Source: Amphimedon queenslandica (Eukaryota; Porifera; Demospongiae; Haplosclerida; Niphatidae). Taken from it: a stretch of 64,000 nucleotides of DNA. Position numbers and translations under genes: made by a program. Shown piece after piece: positions 23,082-34,976 of this stretch. The notes beneath the pieces were generated by a model. The model was not told the DNA's origin. It ran no database searches and was given only the letters and a program-made list of their open reading frames with translations. The first letter of the stretch is position 1; each line of letters opens with the position of its first letter. The DNA is taken from contig NW_003546244.1 of the NCBI RefSeq assembly GCF_000090795.2, positions 978,970-1,042,969 on the forward strand, given 5' to 3'.

Positions 23082-26000
23082 TCAGAGCATATCCCTAATC
23101 TCCTTGTGCAGCTGACACAAGTAATCAACGTAAGAGGTTCCTTCCCACGGGCCACTGCCTTTGTCCTCTTTCAGTAGACGCCTGAAAAGCATCTCAGATT
23201 TGTCACGTTGTTTTGTTACCAAAAACTGATTGAGAAAGGAAAGAAAGAGAAAGAGAGAAGGATAAGAAATAAAAATTTCTTTTTTCCCCACATGTACATG
23301 TATCTTGGACCATACTCTTAAGGGGGAATGATTCTTACCTTCCTTTGATGCTGTCCACTGATCTTCTTGACAATATCTCTGGCTTTGAATGATAAGTCAT
23401 TATCCAGTGCTGGGAGCGAATGCTAACATAGAAAGTTATGACAATACTCATTTTAATTAACTTAAATGAATTAATAACATTTTTTTGATACATATTGATG
23501 TCCTTATGCTATGTAGAAAGTTTGCGTTGATTCTGACAAATATTTTTTTAGTTATGGCCATTTTTTAAAAAATGGTCAATTTCTGAAAAATTCCCTGTAC
23601 TATAGCCCATGGTTTTTTCCGAAAAATGGGTCCAAAATCACCCCAAATTTTTATTACATTTTTTGATACATATTGATGTCCTTATGCTATGTAGAAAGTT
23701 TGAGTTGATTCCAACAAATATTTTTCGAGTTATGGCCATTTTTTTAAAATGGCCAATTTCTAAAAAACTTCCTGTACTATAGCCCATGGTTTTTTCCAAA
23801 AAATGGGTCCAAAATCACCCCAAATTTTTATTACATTTTTTGATACATATTGATGTCCTTATGCTATGTAGAAAGTTTGAGCTGATTCTGACTAAAATTT
23901 TTCGAGTTATGGCCATTTTAAAAATGAGCCAATTTCTTCTGAAGAAAAAGCAAAGGTATAATAATCCTTACTATTTCAATACATGCATTAGTTATTGGTG
24001 ATAAATCTTACAATATTATTATCCACTTGAGCAACAGAACCAACTCCAAATAGTTTACTAACTAATTCATTCGACGCATCCTGTCCAATCCAGACCATCA
24101 TTACCAGGCCATTATCTATAAACAGACTTCGTTAATTAATAATAAAACTAGTCGCTAATTACCGATTAAATAAATACCGTCAGGGGAGAGTTTCTGTGCA
24201 GTACATCTGAGAAACGAGGACTCAGAAATATTGGGAGACGACTAATAATAATAATAATAATAATAATAATTATTATTATTATTATAATTAAAACAACAAC
24301 ACAACCTACCAAACATAATACCCTAGGATACAGGTAACTGAGGCACTGGCTCCAATTCATGTTCAAAACATAAAACATTTGAAAACACTTCTCATCCAAA
24401 GAAACCATCGGAGCTACATAATTACCAAAAACAATAAATGGGCGTGGTTAGAGTAGGTGTGGTTACTCACGTGAGAGGAGTGCGTCACATTTAAGCAGGC
24501 AGTTAGCATACATTGGTAAGAGCTTGAGGCTATCGGGTAGTATGAGCTGACCGGGCGGACTTTGCTGGCTGCAGTTCTTACGATAGCAAGCCAATATAGC
24601 GGCACACTGATTGGTAAAGTTCTCTCTGATTGACTTGTAAGGCATTGAAAACGAAGCATTGATTACTAACACAAAGAGAGAGAAAGACAAATAAATAACA
24701 AATAAGATAAAATGAGATAAAGTATACAGATAAAAAATAAGACAGAAAATAATTATAGTGACTTAATTCCCTTACCACTCTTGGAGAGGAAACATGTCAG
24801 TGTATCAATATCACAGCTGTGATATATATCCGACATTTTATTGGAGCAACTCATTGCCATATTGTGGACCCTCAGTCTCCTCTGACCTGTTGCTGTTGTG
24901 TAAAGCAATGCAGCCTAGAGGAGGGCAGGCATTAATAAGAGTAATAAATGAGACTGATTAGAAGAAGATGCATATACTTGAACGCAGGCGACAGAGTCTT
25001 CTCTCATCTTGTCATCGTGTTTGATCTCAACTGCGATTGCTTTTTCGTCGTCGATGTTACCAAACTCAATATCGGTTGTGTTTGCCATGAAAAACCCTCC
25101 GTAAAACGTCACAGCCCTAATACCTAGAGAGTAGTCATGTAAAGTAACAGGAGCTGAATGTTATTTGTAACTGATTACCAGCACTGCATCTGACTCTCAT
25201 GACAGCATCAAAAGCAGTTGGACGACTCATGGAACGAGACACATCATTCAAGAGCCTTTCACCATCAACACTTGACTAAGAGAAAGAAAGAAAAAAAAAG
25301 GAAAGCAATTGTACAGTGTACATGTACATATACATGTAGTCAATATAATTATTAACTATTTATGATTGCTAGTACAATAATATGCATTACAATAGAAGCT
25401 ATTACTTGAAAGTTAGGATAGAAGTGTAGTTCTCCTCCAGTAGTTGAAGCCAGTTTCCCTAGTGTTGCTGTGTCAGTGTAACCAGTTGAAGGGAACAGAT
25501 ACAAGTCAATGCCGACACCAGCTTTGACACACTCTTCAGCTAATTTAGAATATGAACCACCAACCGTATTGAGCAATGTCTGCCATAAGTGAGAGGGGAA
25601 GAGAAAGAAAAAGGTAATGTATAAAAACAATGAAGTCTCTCTCTCTCACTAGCAGGAGCATATACAACAGTGTTGGTTGTAGTTGCTGCCTCTGCTACCT
25701 ACAAGGCAGTACAAGTATTTCTCCTTTACCTTCTCTTTGTCAGTCCCCAGGAGTTTCTGATCTGACCTGTTTTTCAGTTGGCCAGGAGCATTGTGACTCG
25801 GTAGGTTCGAATGAAATACAAATAATCTTCCATTTTTCTTTGCTGCCTAAAGAGAGAGAGAGATACTAAAAATTACAAACCATTCCTCGTTTTACTTTCA
25901 ATGCTTCCATTCCTGCTCTAATGGTCGGCTCTAGAACAACTTCATTGACTTTTTGATTAGCAAATATCTCAGGCAACTGACCACACAAACTACAGCAATA

Positions 26001-26418
26001 CAAGCAGACGCCATAAATTAGATAATAATAGTCAGTTCAACACATTATACATGGACTACATGCACATGTATATTCACTAACTTTTCAATGACTGATCTAG
26101 CCTCACTCGCATCAACAAGGAATCCATCAAGAAGAGGAACAAACACGTCAGAAGTATCAGAAACAACCATCATCTGTGGCTGGGCCAGAGTTTCCTATAT
26201 ACAAGTACATATTATACATGTAGTTATACTGGGATATACAGAAGTATACTGGAACTATAATATTACAGAAATATACTGAGCAATGTCAGAAATACCTTGA
26301 CATTGTAAAAATGAAGGACTCGATCATACGTGACAAAACCGACTTTGACTGGCGAGACTTCATTTCCATCTCTAATAAAAGAGCAATTTGACATCAACAC
26401 CCACATGAACTAATATTA

Positions 26419-26451
<33 letters not shown>

Positions 26452-28724
26452 CTCTCTCTCACCTGGGTAGATTATCCAGTAAAGTTGTTATTGTTTTGGT
26501 TAGTAAATGAACGACTCCATTTTGAAGATTGCCCAGTGACACGTCAATCATAAATATATAAGCAACAGGAGAAGGCAAGAGGCTTTCCTACATGATATAC
26601 TGAGGTGAACAGGAATATACTGAGGTGCACTAACCTTGCAGTAATCCTTTGTAGCAATGTATTCAACAGTTCCATAGAGGAGCTCAGGACGCTGAGCGAC
26701 ATCTGCTCTTCTACCAGTGTGATCCAAATGAGAGAAATATTCGGGTGGAACTACAAGAAAGAGAGAATGAGTATAAATAATATATTTTATACGTAACAGC
26801 TCCTCCTACCTTCGTTGCTGCACAGACATATTGGGCACTCGTAGTGACGCCCACCATCAATGAAACGACAGTTTGGGTTCATGTATGCTTTACAACGATT
26901 GCAACGCAGCGGGCCAGAAGGACCGTGATCAACAAGATAGAGGGAATTCTACAAGAGAAGAATAAAGAATAAAGACTAGATAGTGCTTGTGCTATGACCG
27001 AACTCTTTTGGTGAAAGATACACGTACAAGTACAGTATACTGAAGTTTTAGAATTTTTTTGATAAGTATTAAAATTATCATACTATTATTAAGCATAACT
27101 GTACCTCACTCAATGGGACACTAGCAAACGGCTGTATGACAAGACCAAGTGGAATACAGCACTGATTAAGAATATCCTTAGTACAAGGAACAGTATATAA
27201 GGTAGACCGAATGTATCTGGGACTACAACTACCTAACATGGAAAAAAAGAGAGAAAGAGAATGAAAGAGTGGTGAGATAGGGAGTGTCAACCTTGGTCCT
27301 GTATTACAAAGGGAGTGGTCACTAAAGGAGGAGGGCCAGCTTGAGGCGCAGCACCATAAACCTGACCAGAGAATCTGTCACGATTGTCTTTCATCACAGC
27401 AATCTAACAAAAATAATAATTATGAATGCATATTTCTCTCCCCCCCCCTCTCTCTCACAGGATTAGGCATCATGTCAGGATCAATCTTCTGCGGTCCTGA
27501 TCTGCTTGTTGGCTGTGACTGTACCAGACCAGGTGACATTGGAGGGGGTCCAGAACCTACAGGAGGTCTTGGACCAGGGGGTCTTGGCCCAGGGGGTCTT
27601 GACATCATTCCAGGAGAACCAGACATTCCAGCTCCAGTCATTGGCGGTCCAGGGGGTCCAGTCATCATTCCAGGGGGTCCGGTCATCATTCCAGGAGGAC
27701 CTGCTCTGTTCATTGGTGGCATCATTCCTGGACCAGGTGGTCCAGCCATTGAGCCTGTGGGAGGTCCTGGCATCATTGAATTTGAGGTAGGAGGTCCTGG
27801 CATCATCGAATTTGAGGTAGGGGGTCCAGGCATCATCGAATTTGAGGTAGGGGGTCCAGGCATCATCGAATTTGAGGTAGGGGGTCCAGGCATCATTGGA
27901 TTTGAGGTAGGGGGCCCTGACATCATTGGATTTGAGGTAGGGGGTCCTGGTGGCATCATAAAATTTGAAGTTGGTGGACCTGACATCATCGAATTTGAGG
28001 TAGGTGGTCCTGATGGCATCATTGGATTTAAAGTTGGAGGACCTGGCATCATTAAATTTGAAGTAGGGGGTCCTGGCATCATTGGATTTGAAGTAGGTGG
28101 CCCTAAATTAGGAGGAGGTCTTGACACCATATTATTTGGAGGGGGTCCTGGCATCATCGGATTCGAAACAGGGGGTCCTGAGTTTGAAATAGGAGGTCCT
28201 GGCATCATTGAGTTTGAAGTAAATTGCCCTGAATTCGGAGGTTGACCTGACATCATGGAATTTCCAGCAGGGGGTCCTGGCATCATTGGATTCGGTCCTG
28301 GCGGCATCATGGTAGGGGGACCGGGCATCATTGAATTTGAACTGGCAGGGGGTCCAGGCATCATCATTGGAGGTGCTTTCATATTTCCCACTGGCTGTGG
28401 CATGCCATAATTTGACCCTACGTATTGTATAAGAATCAAAACTCTTAAGACATAATAATTATAATAAATTATTTTAATATTTTACATAATCATATACATG
28501 TATGCCATCTCCATATAAACACCAGTAATTATTGTTAAACAGGCTAATATCAGCCTTTCAAAGAAATGCCATCAAAAGGATGACACAATGCATACCTGGA
28601 GGAGGAGGTCCTTGATTGAGAGAGAGGGAATTCATCTAGTGTAAGGGAAAGAGTGAAAAAGTCAGTCAAATGTGATGATTAGAATTTTTCTTACTTGATT
28701 AGTTGGAGGAAATTGTCCATACAT
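23082..28724 (-). CDS. SEC24: SEC24, COPII coat cargo adaptor (SEC24C/D type)
   Basis: Cargo-binding subunit of the COPII coat at ER exit sites, partner of SEC23. Twenty-two exons run from ATG at 28724 (28695-28724, 28596-28635, 27459-28417, 27292-27403, 27105-27232, 26810-26948, 26635-26750, 26463-26587, 26296-26371, 26082-26194, 25881-25989, 25730-25846, 25406-25579, 25179-25275, 24978-25123, 24776-24914, 24471-24665, 24310-24413, 24163-24241, 24012-24115, 23339-23422, 23082-23225). The product is about 1109 residues. Exon 3 is a Met/Pro/Gly-rich low-complexity arm. Exon 6 is the zinc finger ([10 protein letters not shown] ... YECPICLCS). Trunk ([17 protein letters not shown]), beta-sandwich, helical and gelsolin regions follow. 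The end [18 protein letters not shown] matches SEC24C/D closely. Confidence 0.96.
23445..23945. repeat. Array B1: three 178-base tandem units in a SEC24 intron
   Basis: Intron 23423-24011 carries three units of about 178 bases. The landmark GATACATATTGATGTCCTTA starts at about 23487, 23664 and 23842. Each unit contains 'gagttatggccattttt' and most contain 'cctgtactatagcccatgg'. The landmark region is clearly related to family A (GATACATATACATGTTCTTA, then TTTGAGCTGATTCC), so A and B are sister families. Confidence 0.85.
24242..24290. repeat. (AAT)n/(ATT)n inverted microsatellite
   Basis: AAT units run into ATT units in a SEC24 intron, so the tract can fold as a hairpin. Confidence 0.9.
27735..28260 (-). 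repeat. SEC24: Coding tandem repeat of about 30 bases in SEC24
   Basis: The SEC24 N-terminal arm repeats the decapeptide [10 protein letters not shown] and variants ([18 protein letters not shown]) more than a dozen times. Several central copies are nearly identical at the DNA level, which suggests recent expansion. The reverse strand stays open because of the repeat period and is not a gene. Confidence 0.9.
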
Positions 28725-28975
28725 TTTAGAAGCAATATCCAGGACCACAAACTATACCAGAAATAATAATAAAAATACAAGACAAGAAGACTATGAACAA
28801 TGGATCTTTGAATGACGTGTAATTATTCTATTTAATGCACAAGAGTTAACATTTAAACCACGCCTACAACTCCTCCTACTTGTGCGCATGCGTGGTAAAG
28901 CAGTCTGCCAAAAAGTCTAGGGCGGTTACTAGGGCGTGGTGGTACCTTTTGGGTGGGGCTCATTATCTTCAAAGC
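28725..28975. promoter_or_regulatory. Divergent promoter with NRF1-like motif, SEC24 / death-NHL
   Basis: About 250 bases between the ATG codons. GTGCGCATGCGTG at 28882-28894 is one base from the NRF1 palindrome core GCGCATGCGC. The motif lies nearer the NHL gene start. Assignment to NRF1 is by motif only. Confidence 0.55.
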
Positions 28976-31900
28976 ATGCAGTCTCCATTGCAAATCAGAT
29001 GCAAGTTCTATAATGATTTCTATGCTTTGAGAGTATCAATATTGATCAAAGATCACCCAGTCACTCTTCAAACTGTACCTCCTCATCTATTGGAATGTAA
29101 TGCACTGTCTGTCAAGCTTCCTCTGCAGCCAGTCCTGCAGAAACTATCAACTCTTTTAGCTCAGTATGGGGTCTCCTCCATCATCTCTGTCTTCCCTGAT
29201 CCTTTTCCACTCCTTGAGATAAGTTTTGAGGATTTTGCAAGTATCAGGAAGCTATTAGCTGCTTTTGATGACATTACGCCTCATGTGTGGCTCTTGGTCT
29301 GGGATAGCTTTGCAGCTGAAGCTAAATATGCTGGTACTCCATTACTAAGAGATGAGAGAGTGGAAAAGAAAAAGAGTGAGAAGGAAGGATCAGAGAGTGA
29401 TCTACGTCTTCAGTACATGTTTCGTCGTGGCAACAGTTGTCAACTCCTGCTTCTTCACTTTTCGCCAAATTCATCGTCAAAGGAGGTCAGGATCCTTCCA
29501 GTCAGTCTTGCTAATTATGAGTTGGCAAGAAAAGCAGTGGCTAATAGCTTGGTCTTTGATTTTCAGTCTGCAATGCAAACTTACAATAATATCAATGGAC
29601 ACCAGTTAGGCTTTAGAGGTGAGAACTCACTATCTGTGCAATAATTGATGCAATATCTATGAAATAACTATTATGTTTTATTAATTTACAGACTCTGTGC
29701 TACTTGATGATTTAAGAGCAGAACTGAGTTCAGTTTCTGGCTGGTTTCACATCGGTATCCTCACTAGAATGCCACTCTCAACTTTAATGGGCATCCTGTT
29801 CAATTTTAGGCACAGAGGTACAAACTTTTAACATGAAGACCGGTATTCATGAAATTTGCTATATTGTATCTAGGAGGGTGTCATTCACAGTTACTTGGCC
29901 TCTGGTATAGACACAACACTGATGCTCAAGGGGAGAGTCAATTAACATGGAGCAATGTGGCAAGAGTAATGATAACTATTGGAAAGAAGAGCATAGCTGA
30001 TTCAATTGCTAGAACATATGGTGTGTAGATGTAATTCACTGAAGCATATAATCATGCTATTTATAGATATTTCAATAAAACAGGCTGAGCCTTTAGTGAT
30101 AGAGAACAATGGATCAGCTCATGTAAGTGGACTATAAATAAAATTCATTATATAGTTCTTCAATCTAGTAGTTATTAATCAATCATCATTATATCAAATA
30201 GGCTCGGCTCCTAGCAGATCCTTTGATCAATGACTCTTTGAAGCAATTGTCACTTATTGAAGATAAAATTATAGAAAAGAGAAGACTACTCACTTTATAC
30301 ACACAGCAAAGGAAAGCACTTGACGTTTCAATTGAGCACCTGAAGACGAAACTAAAGAGCTATTTAGAGGATGCACATTATGCATTAAAAATGAAGAAAG
30401 ATGCAGAAGGAGAGATTGATAAGCACTCTAAACAGATACAAGCATTGAAGAGTATTTTGGGACCATTGCCTTCTGATATCTTTGAAGAAAAAGAAGAAGA
30501 AGAAGGGGAAGATGTTGAAGCTGAAGATGAAAAGGGCCAAGAGAAGCAAGAACACACCAAAGAAGAAAGCAATGAAGAAGCAACACAATCCATTAGTGCA
30601 GGAGCCCAGAAGCAGCCACTACTTGATCTGATGAAGGAGCTGGTTCACTCAAGAAACTATCAGACGAGTGATTCTGAGTTAGCCAGTGTTCGCATCAATA
30701 GCTTGCTCCAACAGATTGGGTCAGTTTATGAAAGCATTGAGAAAGAATACAACCTCCTTGTGTCAAAATGTCACCAGATTAATGAGCTAGAGCTGAGCAT
30801 TGGTCTCTTGGAATCCGAAGGCTTACTTCACGAGTTAACAATGGATCATCACTTACAGTCTCAAGTGGCAATTAAAACAAAATCAGAAACAAAAGTCCTT
30901 CGAGTAAGTAAAGTGTCTACACATATACTGGAAATACGTTTATTTAGTTCAATATTAGTGAATGAGCAAATGTGTCAAAGCATATATATGTGAACTGAAT
31001 TGGAGGTTGGGTTGGGACTGAGGGGATATTGAGTATATTTATTTTCTCTTGGGAGGAGACATTATTGTCAGGTTGTAATGTGGTTTGTGGACATAATTCC
31101 CATTCTGTTTAGTCTTGTACGTCTATGCACTATGAAGTCTTGTGACATGTGTACTATACTATACATAGTACTATATAACGTTGGCTGTTTTGCATGTGCT
31201 GTTAGTATATGAATAGCTAAACACTATCTGTCTTTCACTCTGCTGCTTTGCTATAGATACAGAAAGAAGTCATTGAGTTGGAGATGACAGAGGAAAAGAA
31301 AGAAGTCTTGACAAGGAACTCTTCTACCAGTATTCTGAAGGAAGTCACAGAGAAGCAGGAAGAGATTGAGACTCTTAATACCAACATTGAGGACTGGATG
31401 AACAAATGGAACTCACAAACAAAGGAAGAGAGAGCTCTCATAAAGGATGAGGAGATCTCTCAGCTCCTGGACAGATTTGAAGAGACTTCAGGCCTACAGA
31501 AATCACTACTAAAGAGAAAGATGAGCAGTTGGAGTGCAAAGAAATCTCACAGACTGACAGCAGCTGAAAGGAATATACTACAGCAAGTCCTTGACTCACT
31601 AAAAGTAAGAGAAATGATCATACCCCAAGTTTATGAATATTGTAGTTAGTTGCATCAATGAACTATTATAAATGCATTACGCTAAAAATTAATTTTTATT
31701 CAGGCTACTTCGCCTATGCCTCCAGAGCCAACAGCAGATAACTCTGGACCTGTCACTAGTGATGATAAAGATGAAACTGAGGGGCCAGTCAGTATTCATC
31801 CTGTACCAGTTGAGTGCACACTCTCTTCCAACGAAACAATTCTTATCATCATGAATCAGTTTATCAAGTTTATGATTCCTCTTGGCGAGAAATCGAAACT

Positions 31901-32921
31901 GAATCCAAAGAAGCATCAGTACACAGTCGACATCAAATCATTTGCAAACGACTCGACCGTAAGTCAGGCTCTTAGTTTTGACGAGCCTCCTTCATCGTCT
32001 CTGGTTGCTTCATTTGTCTTTCAACCAGTGATAAGGGGACGTCATCAGCTGGTCATTAAATCAAACGGAAAGGCAGTCAAGAGTGTAAAATCTTATTCAT
32101 TCTATGCTAAACAAGATCCAGCTATGCTTGGGTATCCAGTCCGTGTTATAGAGGGACTCAGCATGCCTTGTAATGTGGCCATAGTCCCTAATTCAACTGC
32201 CATACTTGTCTCTGAGTGCAAGACCAGGAGTGTCACTCTACGCGATAAGACAAGCGGTAAAGTCCTACAAACAATAGGGACTCCCCCAACACTACGTCTC
32301 CCAAATGGAATAGGAGTTGACAAGCAAGGCTTTGTGTATGTGGTTGATTCTGGGAGCCATTCAGTGCACACTTTTAATCACGAGGGAGATCAAGTGAGCA
32401 GGGTGGGTGGTAAGGGAGATGGAGAGCCACTCTTTGACTATCCCTATGGTATTCACATCTCGCCTGTCAGTGGATGCATCAGTGTCTGTGACCATGGCAA
32501 CAACCGGGTCCAGATATTCTCGCCAGACATGAAATTAGAGCAGTCACTTCATGCAGTGACTCCGTATGACATAGTGTTTGATAAGAGAGGGCACTATTAT
32601 GTAACTGATAACAAGAACCATTTGATAGCTGTCTTTAATGAGAGTCTCCAGTGCATTAATAGTATTGCAGGGAAGGGAGAGAAGAACGGACAGCTGTTGG
32701 AACCGAGGGGCATTGCCGTCAACGAGGAGGGATTTATTTTTGTTGCAGAAGAGGGGAATAACCGTATCTCTGTTTTCAGTCCACTCGGAGAGTTTGTTGT
32801 CTGTTTTGGGCAGGAGGGGAGCCAGCCTGGTGACTTTAGTGCTCCAAAAGGGATCGCAGTAGACGATGATGGCTACATATATGTCTGTGACATGCTAAAC
32901 AATAGAGTGCAAGTATTTTAA
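28976..32921 (+). CDS. Death-like domain, coiled-coil, filamin and NHL-repeat protein
   Basis: Seven exons, 28976-29618, 29692-29817, 29874-30020, 30067-30122, 30202-30903, 31257-31604 and 31704-32921, encode 1079 residues. Residues 1-214 are an unrecognised region. Residues about 215-305 look like a death-fold domain (LRAELSSVSGWFHIGILTR ... LTWSNVARVMITIGKKSIAD). Residues about 325-670 are coiled coil with an acidic Glu/Lys stretch. Residues about 721-809 resemble a filamin/ABP280 repeat. The last 260 residues are NHL repeats of a six-bladed propeller (PNGIGVDKQGFVYVVDSGSH, PRGIAVNEEGFIFVAEEGNN, PKGIAVDDDGYIYVCDMLNN). The tail matches TRIM2/3/71-type filamin-NHL proteins, but no RING or B-box is present and a death-like fold stands in their place. 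The first in-frame ATG is 28976; the frame is open 96 bases further upstream without ATG. NHL and filamin calls are firm, the death fold moderate. Confidence 0.88.
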
Positions 32922-33184
32922 AGAACCGTGTTATATAAATGTTTATGTTTCGTAAAGACAAAACTTAATGCATATTTTTAATATTATTAATAGCATAAAT
33001 TATACAGACACTCACAGTCAAATCTTAGCTAGTACACTGCAAGTGTAGTCTTGCTACAGCCAGACCGTTATTAGGTGCTGCATGTGTGCAAACTGATGCA
33101 CAGGGTTTTATTAATTAGTGTGGGTGTGGCTCATTACACGAGGATAGGATAGGATAGGATATCAAGATATAGGAAAACAGTAAT
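32922..33184. other. Tandem-gene spacer with (GGATA)n
   Basis: Spacer between the NHL gene stop and the CYTH gene start on the same strand. It carries a short (GGATA)4-like run at about 33140-33161 near the CYTH start. Presumably 3' UTR plus promoter; no recognisable element. Confidence 0.45.
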
Positions 33185-34467
33185 ATGCCGACTAACATTG
33201 AGATTAAAGCAAGAGTAAAGAATCTAGAACTTCTCCTTGAAAAGGCAAGGTCTATCAGTGGATCACAGGGTAAGATCGCTCGCTTATTATCAGCATTATT
33301 TCTTTTACCGTAGGAACGAGGTTAGAACAAGAAGATGTGTTCTTTAATTCTCCCAATGGAAGGCTCAAGGTACACGTTACGATAATTAAATTAAGACAAT
33401 ATTCCACTCATTTGCACTTTGTTGAGTTTGACACCAGATTAATGTCAGTAAGCTCTTTATCTTTCATGATAAAAATGACAGTACAACGAGCATTGTTATA
33501 GTGATGAAACTGTTTGATAATCATGGAGATTGTATAAACCCATAGTACATGTACTATATGTACATGTCATGTTATGCAATAATTTTGTCATGTCTTATAA
33601 ATTTTTAAATATTTCACATAACTTGATTGCTACTCATCAATGTGACATGTACATGAACAATATTATGATTCTTATTATTGTAACTTTAGTTGAGAATAGA
33701 GAATGAGGGTGCTTCTGGTAAATTGATATATTACACAAGAAATGACATATCTGGCCCCAAGCAAAGTGATTACACGTATACCATTGTTCAGAATCCAAAG
33801 GACCTCAAAGAAACACTTAGACTTGCATTAGGTGTCAGAGGTAAAGAGAGAGAGAGAGATGAGACTATTTAAGAATGAAAAGGAAGGAACACAATTCACT
33901 GAATGCAGCCATTGTAATGACATCTCTCCTCTCACTTTCTCTTAGGGATTGTTAAAAAAGTCCGTCAGTTGTTTATGGTAGGGCAAACAAGAGTACACGT
34001 TGACTCGGTTGAAGGACTTGGAAACTTTATGGAACTGGAAGTATGCAAGCATGCCTGCATCTAAACAGATCCACCCACACACACACACACTCATGTTATG
34101 CACATGCTTGCATCATGGGCTAGTTTGTTTTATAATGTACAATAGAGCTACATCCTATTGTGACCTTACATATGTACTATGATTGAATCCTTTCATAAAG
34201 CACATAATGCTGTTATAATTCAAGGCAGCCTCCTCATTTACAGTTTGGCTGATACCCATATTTTAGTGCTAAGCTACTATTTACAACGTGTAGTACATGT
34301 AGTATAAGATTGCCGGTATCTACTAGGTTTGTATGAGGAAAGGTCAGGAGATGTCAGAGGGAACAGCAATAGCTGAAGAACTGATGAAGGACTTGGGAAT
34401 AAGTGACTCTGATTTAGTGGTTTGTGCTTATATGGATCTACTGGATGCAAAGAATAATAAAAACTAA
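33185..34467 (+). CDS. CYTH-domain protein (CyaB / triphosphatase family)
   Basis: Five exons, 33185-33269, 33314-33369, 33690-33840, 33946-34040 and 34327-34467, encode 175 residues, the usual length of a stand-alone CYTH domain. CYTH proteins form a tunnel fold that binds triphosphate-bearing substrates with Mg2+. The start NIEIKARV is the ExExK region with Asn in the first Glu position, which I recall in CyaB-like eukaryotic members. GTRLEQEDVFF, GRLKLRIEN, ARG-containing KLIYYTRNDISG and VDSVEGLGNFMELEV match the later strands with conserved acidic and basic residues. Substrate is unknown; adenylyl cyclase activity should not be assumed. Confidence 0.88.
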
Positions 34468-34607
34468 AATAGAAGCAGCCATTACTTAATCTATATCATT
34501 ATACACTGTATAGAAGGTCTGTGTAGCATTCATCAAGGTACTTATTATTAATTTTATTTGATATTAATTATTATTATTATCATTAGCATTATTGTTATAG
34601 TTATTTA

Positions 34608-34976
34608 TTATTTTATTGATTCTGCTGTATTGGGAAATAGTGTCTTCTCTGTTATCAGTTTCTTTGGCAAAGCCTTATCGCACGAATTTGCCTTCTCGGA
34701 TTTCTTATTCCTCTTGCTATTATTAGGACCACTTAGTGGGTGGCTATATGTTGGCTCTGGCTGTAGTTCAGGACACTTTAAGTGCGAGTATACGGATAGA
34801 CCATACTCCGAGTTTCGTACTTTCAGCTTGATTGGCGGGCAGGGTTTCTTCTTTGGGTTTTTGCATGCTTTGAGTATATCTTCTATTGGTACAGAATCAT
34901 TCTTTTCGTTGTTTGTTTTTGCTTTCTCTTCGCTTACATGTAGCTCTTTTTCTATTACTTCCTCGGCCATTGTCAT
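34608..34976 (-). CDS. Possible small basic protein, unrecognised
   Basis: Intronless ORF starting MTMAEEVIEKELH, about 120 residues, Lys/Pro-rich (KNPKKKPCPPIKLK), with a Tyr/Pro segment (SEYGLSVYSHLKCPELQPEP). The MAEE context and non-repetitive composition favour coding, but there is no family match by eye. It is convergent with the CYTH gene. Confidence 0.45.
   Translation of the reverse strand: MTMAEEVIEKELHVSEEKAKTNNEKNDSVPIEDILKACKNPKKKPCPPIKLKVRNSEYGLSVYSHLKCPELQPEPTYSHPLSGPNNSKRNKKSEKANSCDKALPKKLITEKTLFPNTAESIK

Noticed and set aside
27472-28245. Open 257-residue frame rich in [10 protein letters not shown] on the plus strand
   Set aside because: It is the antisense of the SEC24 30-base coding repeat; the repeat period keeps the reverse frame open.
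9372-32921. An operon-like or defence-island reading of the death-fold and ubiquitin-module genes
   Set aside because: They are interspersed with YAP, SEC24 and other housekeeping genes on both strands; clustering may be chance in a compact genome.
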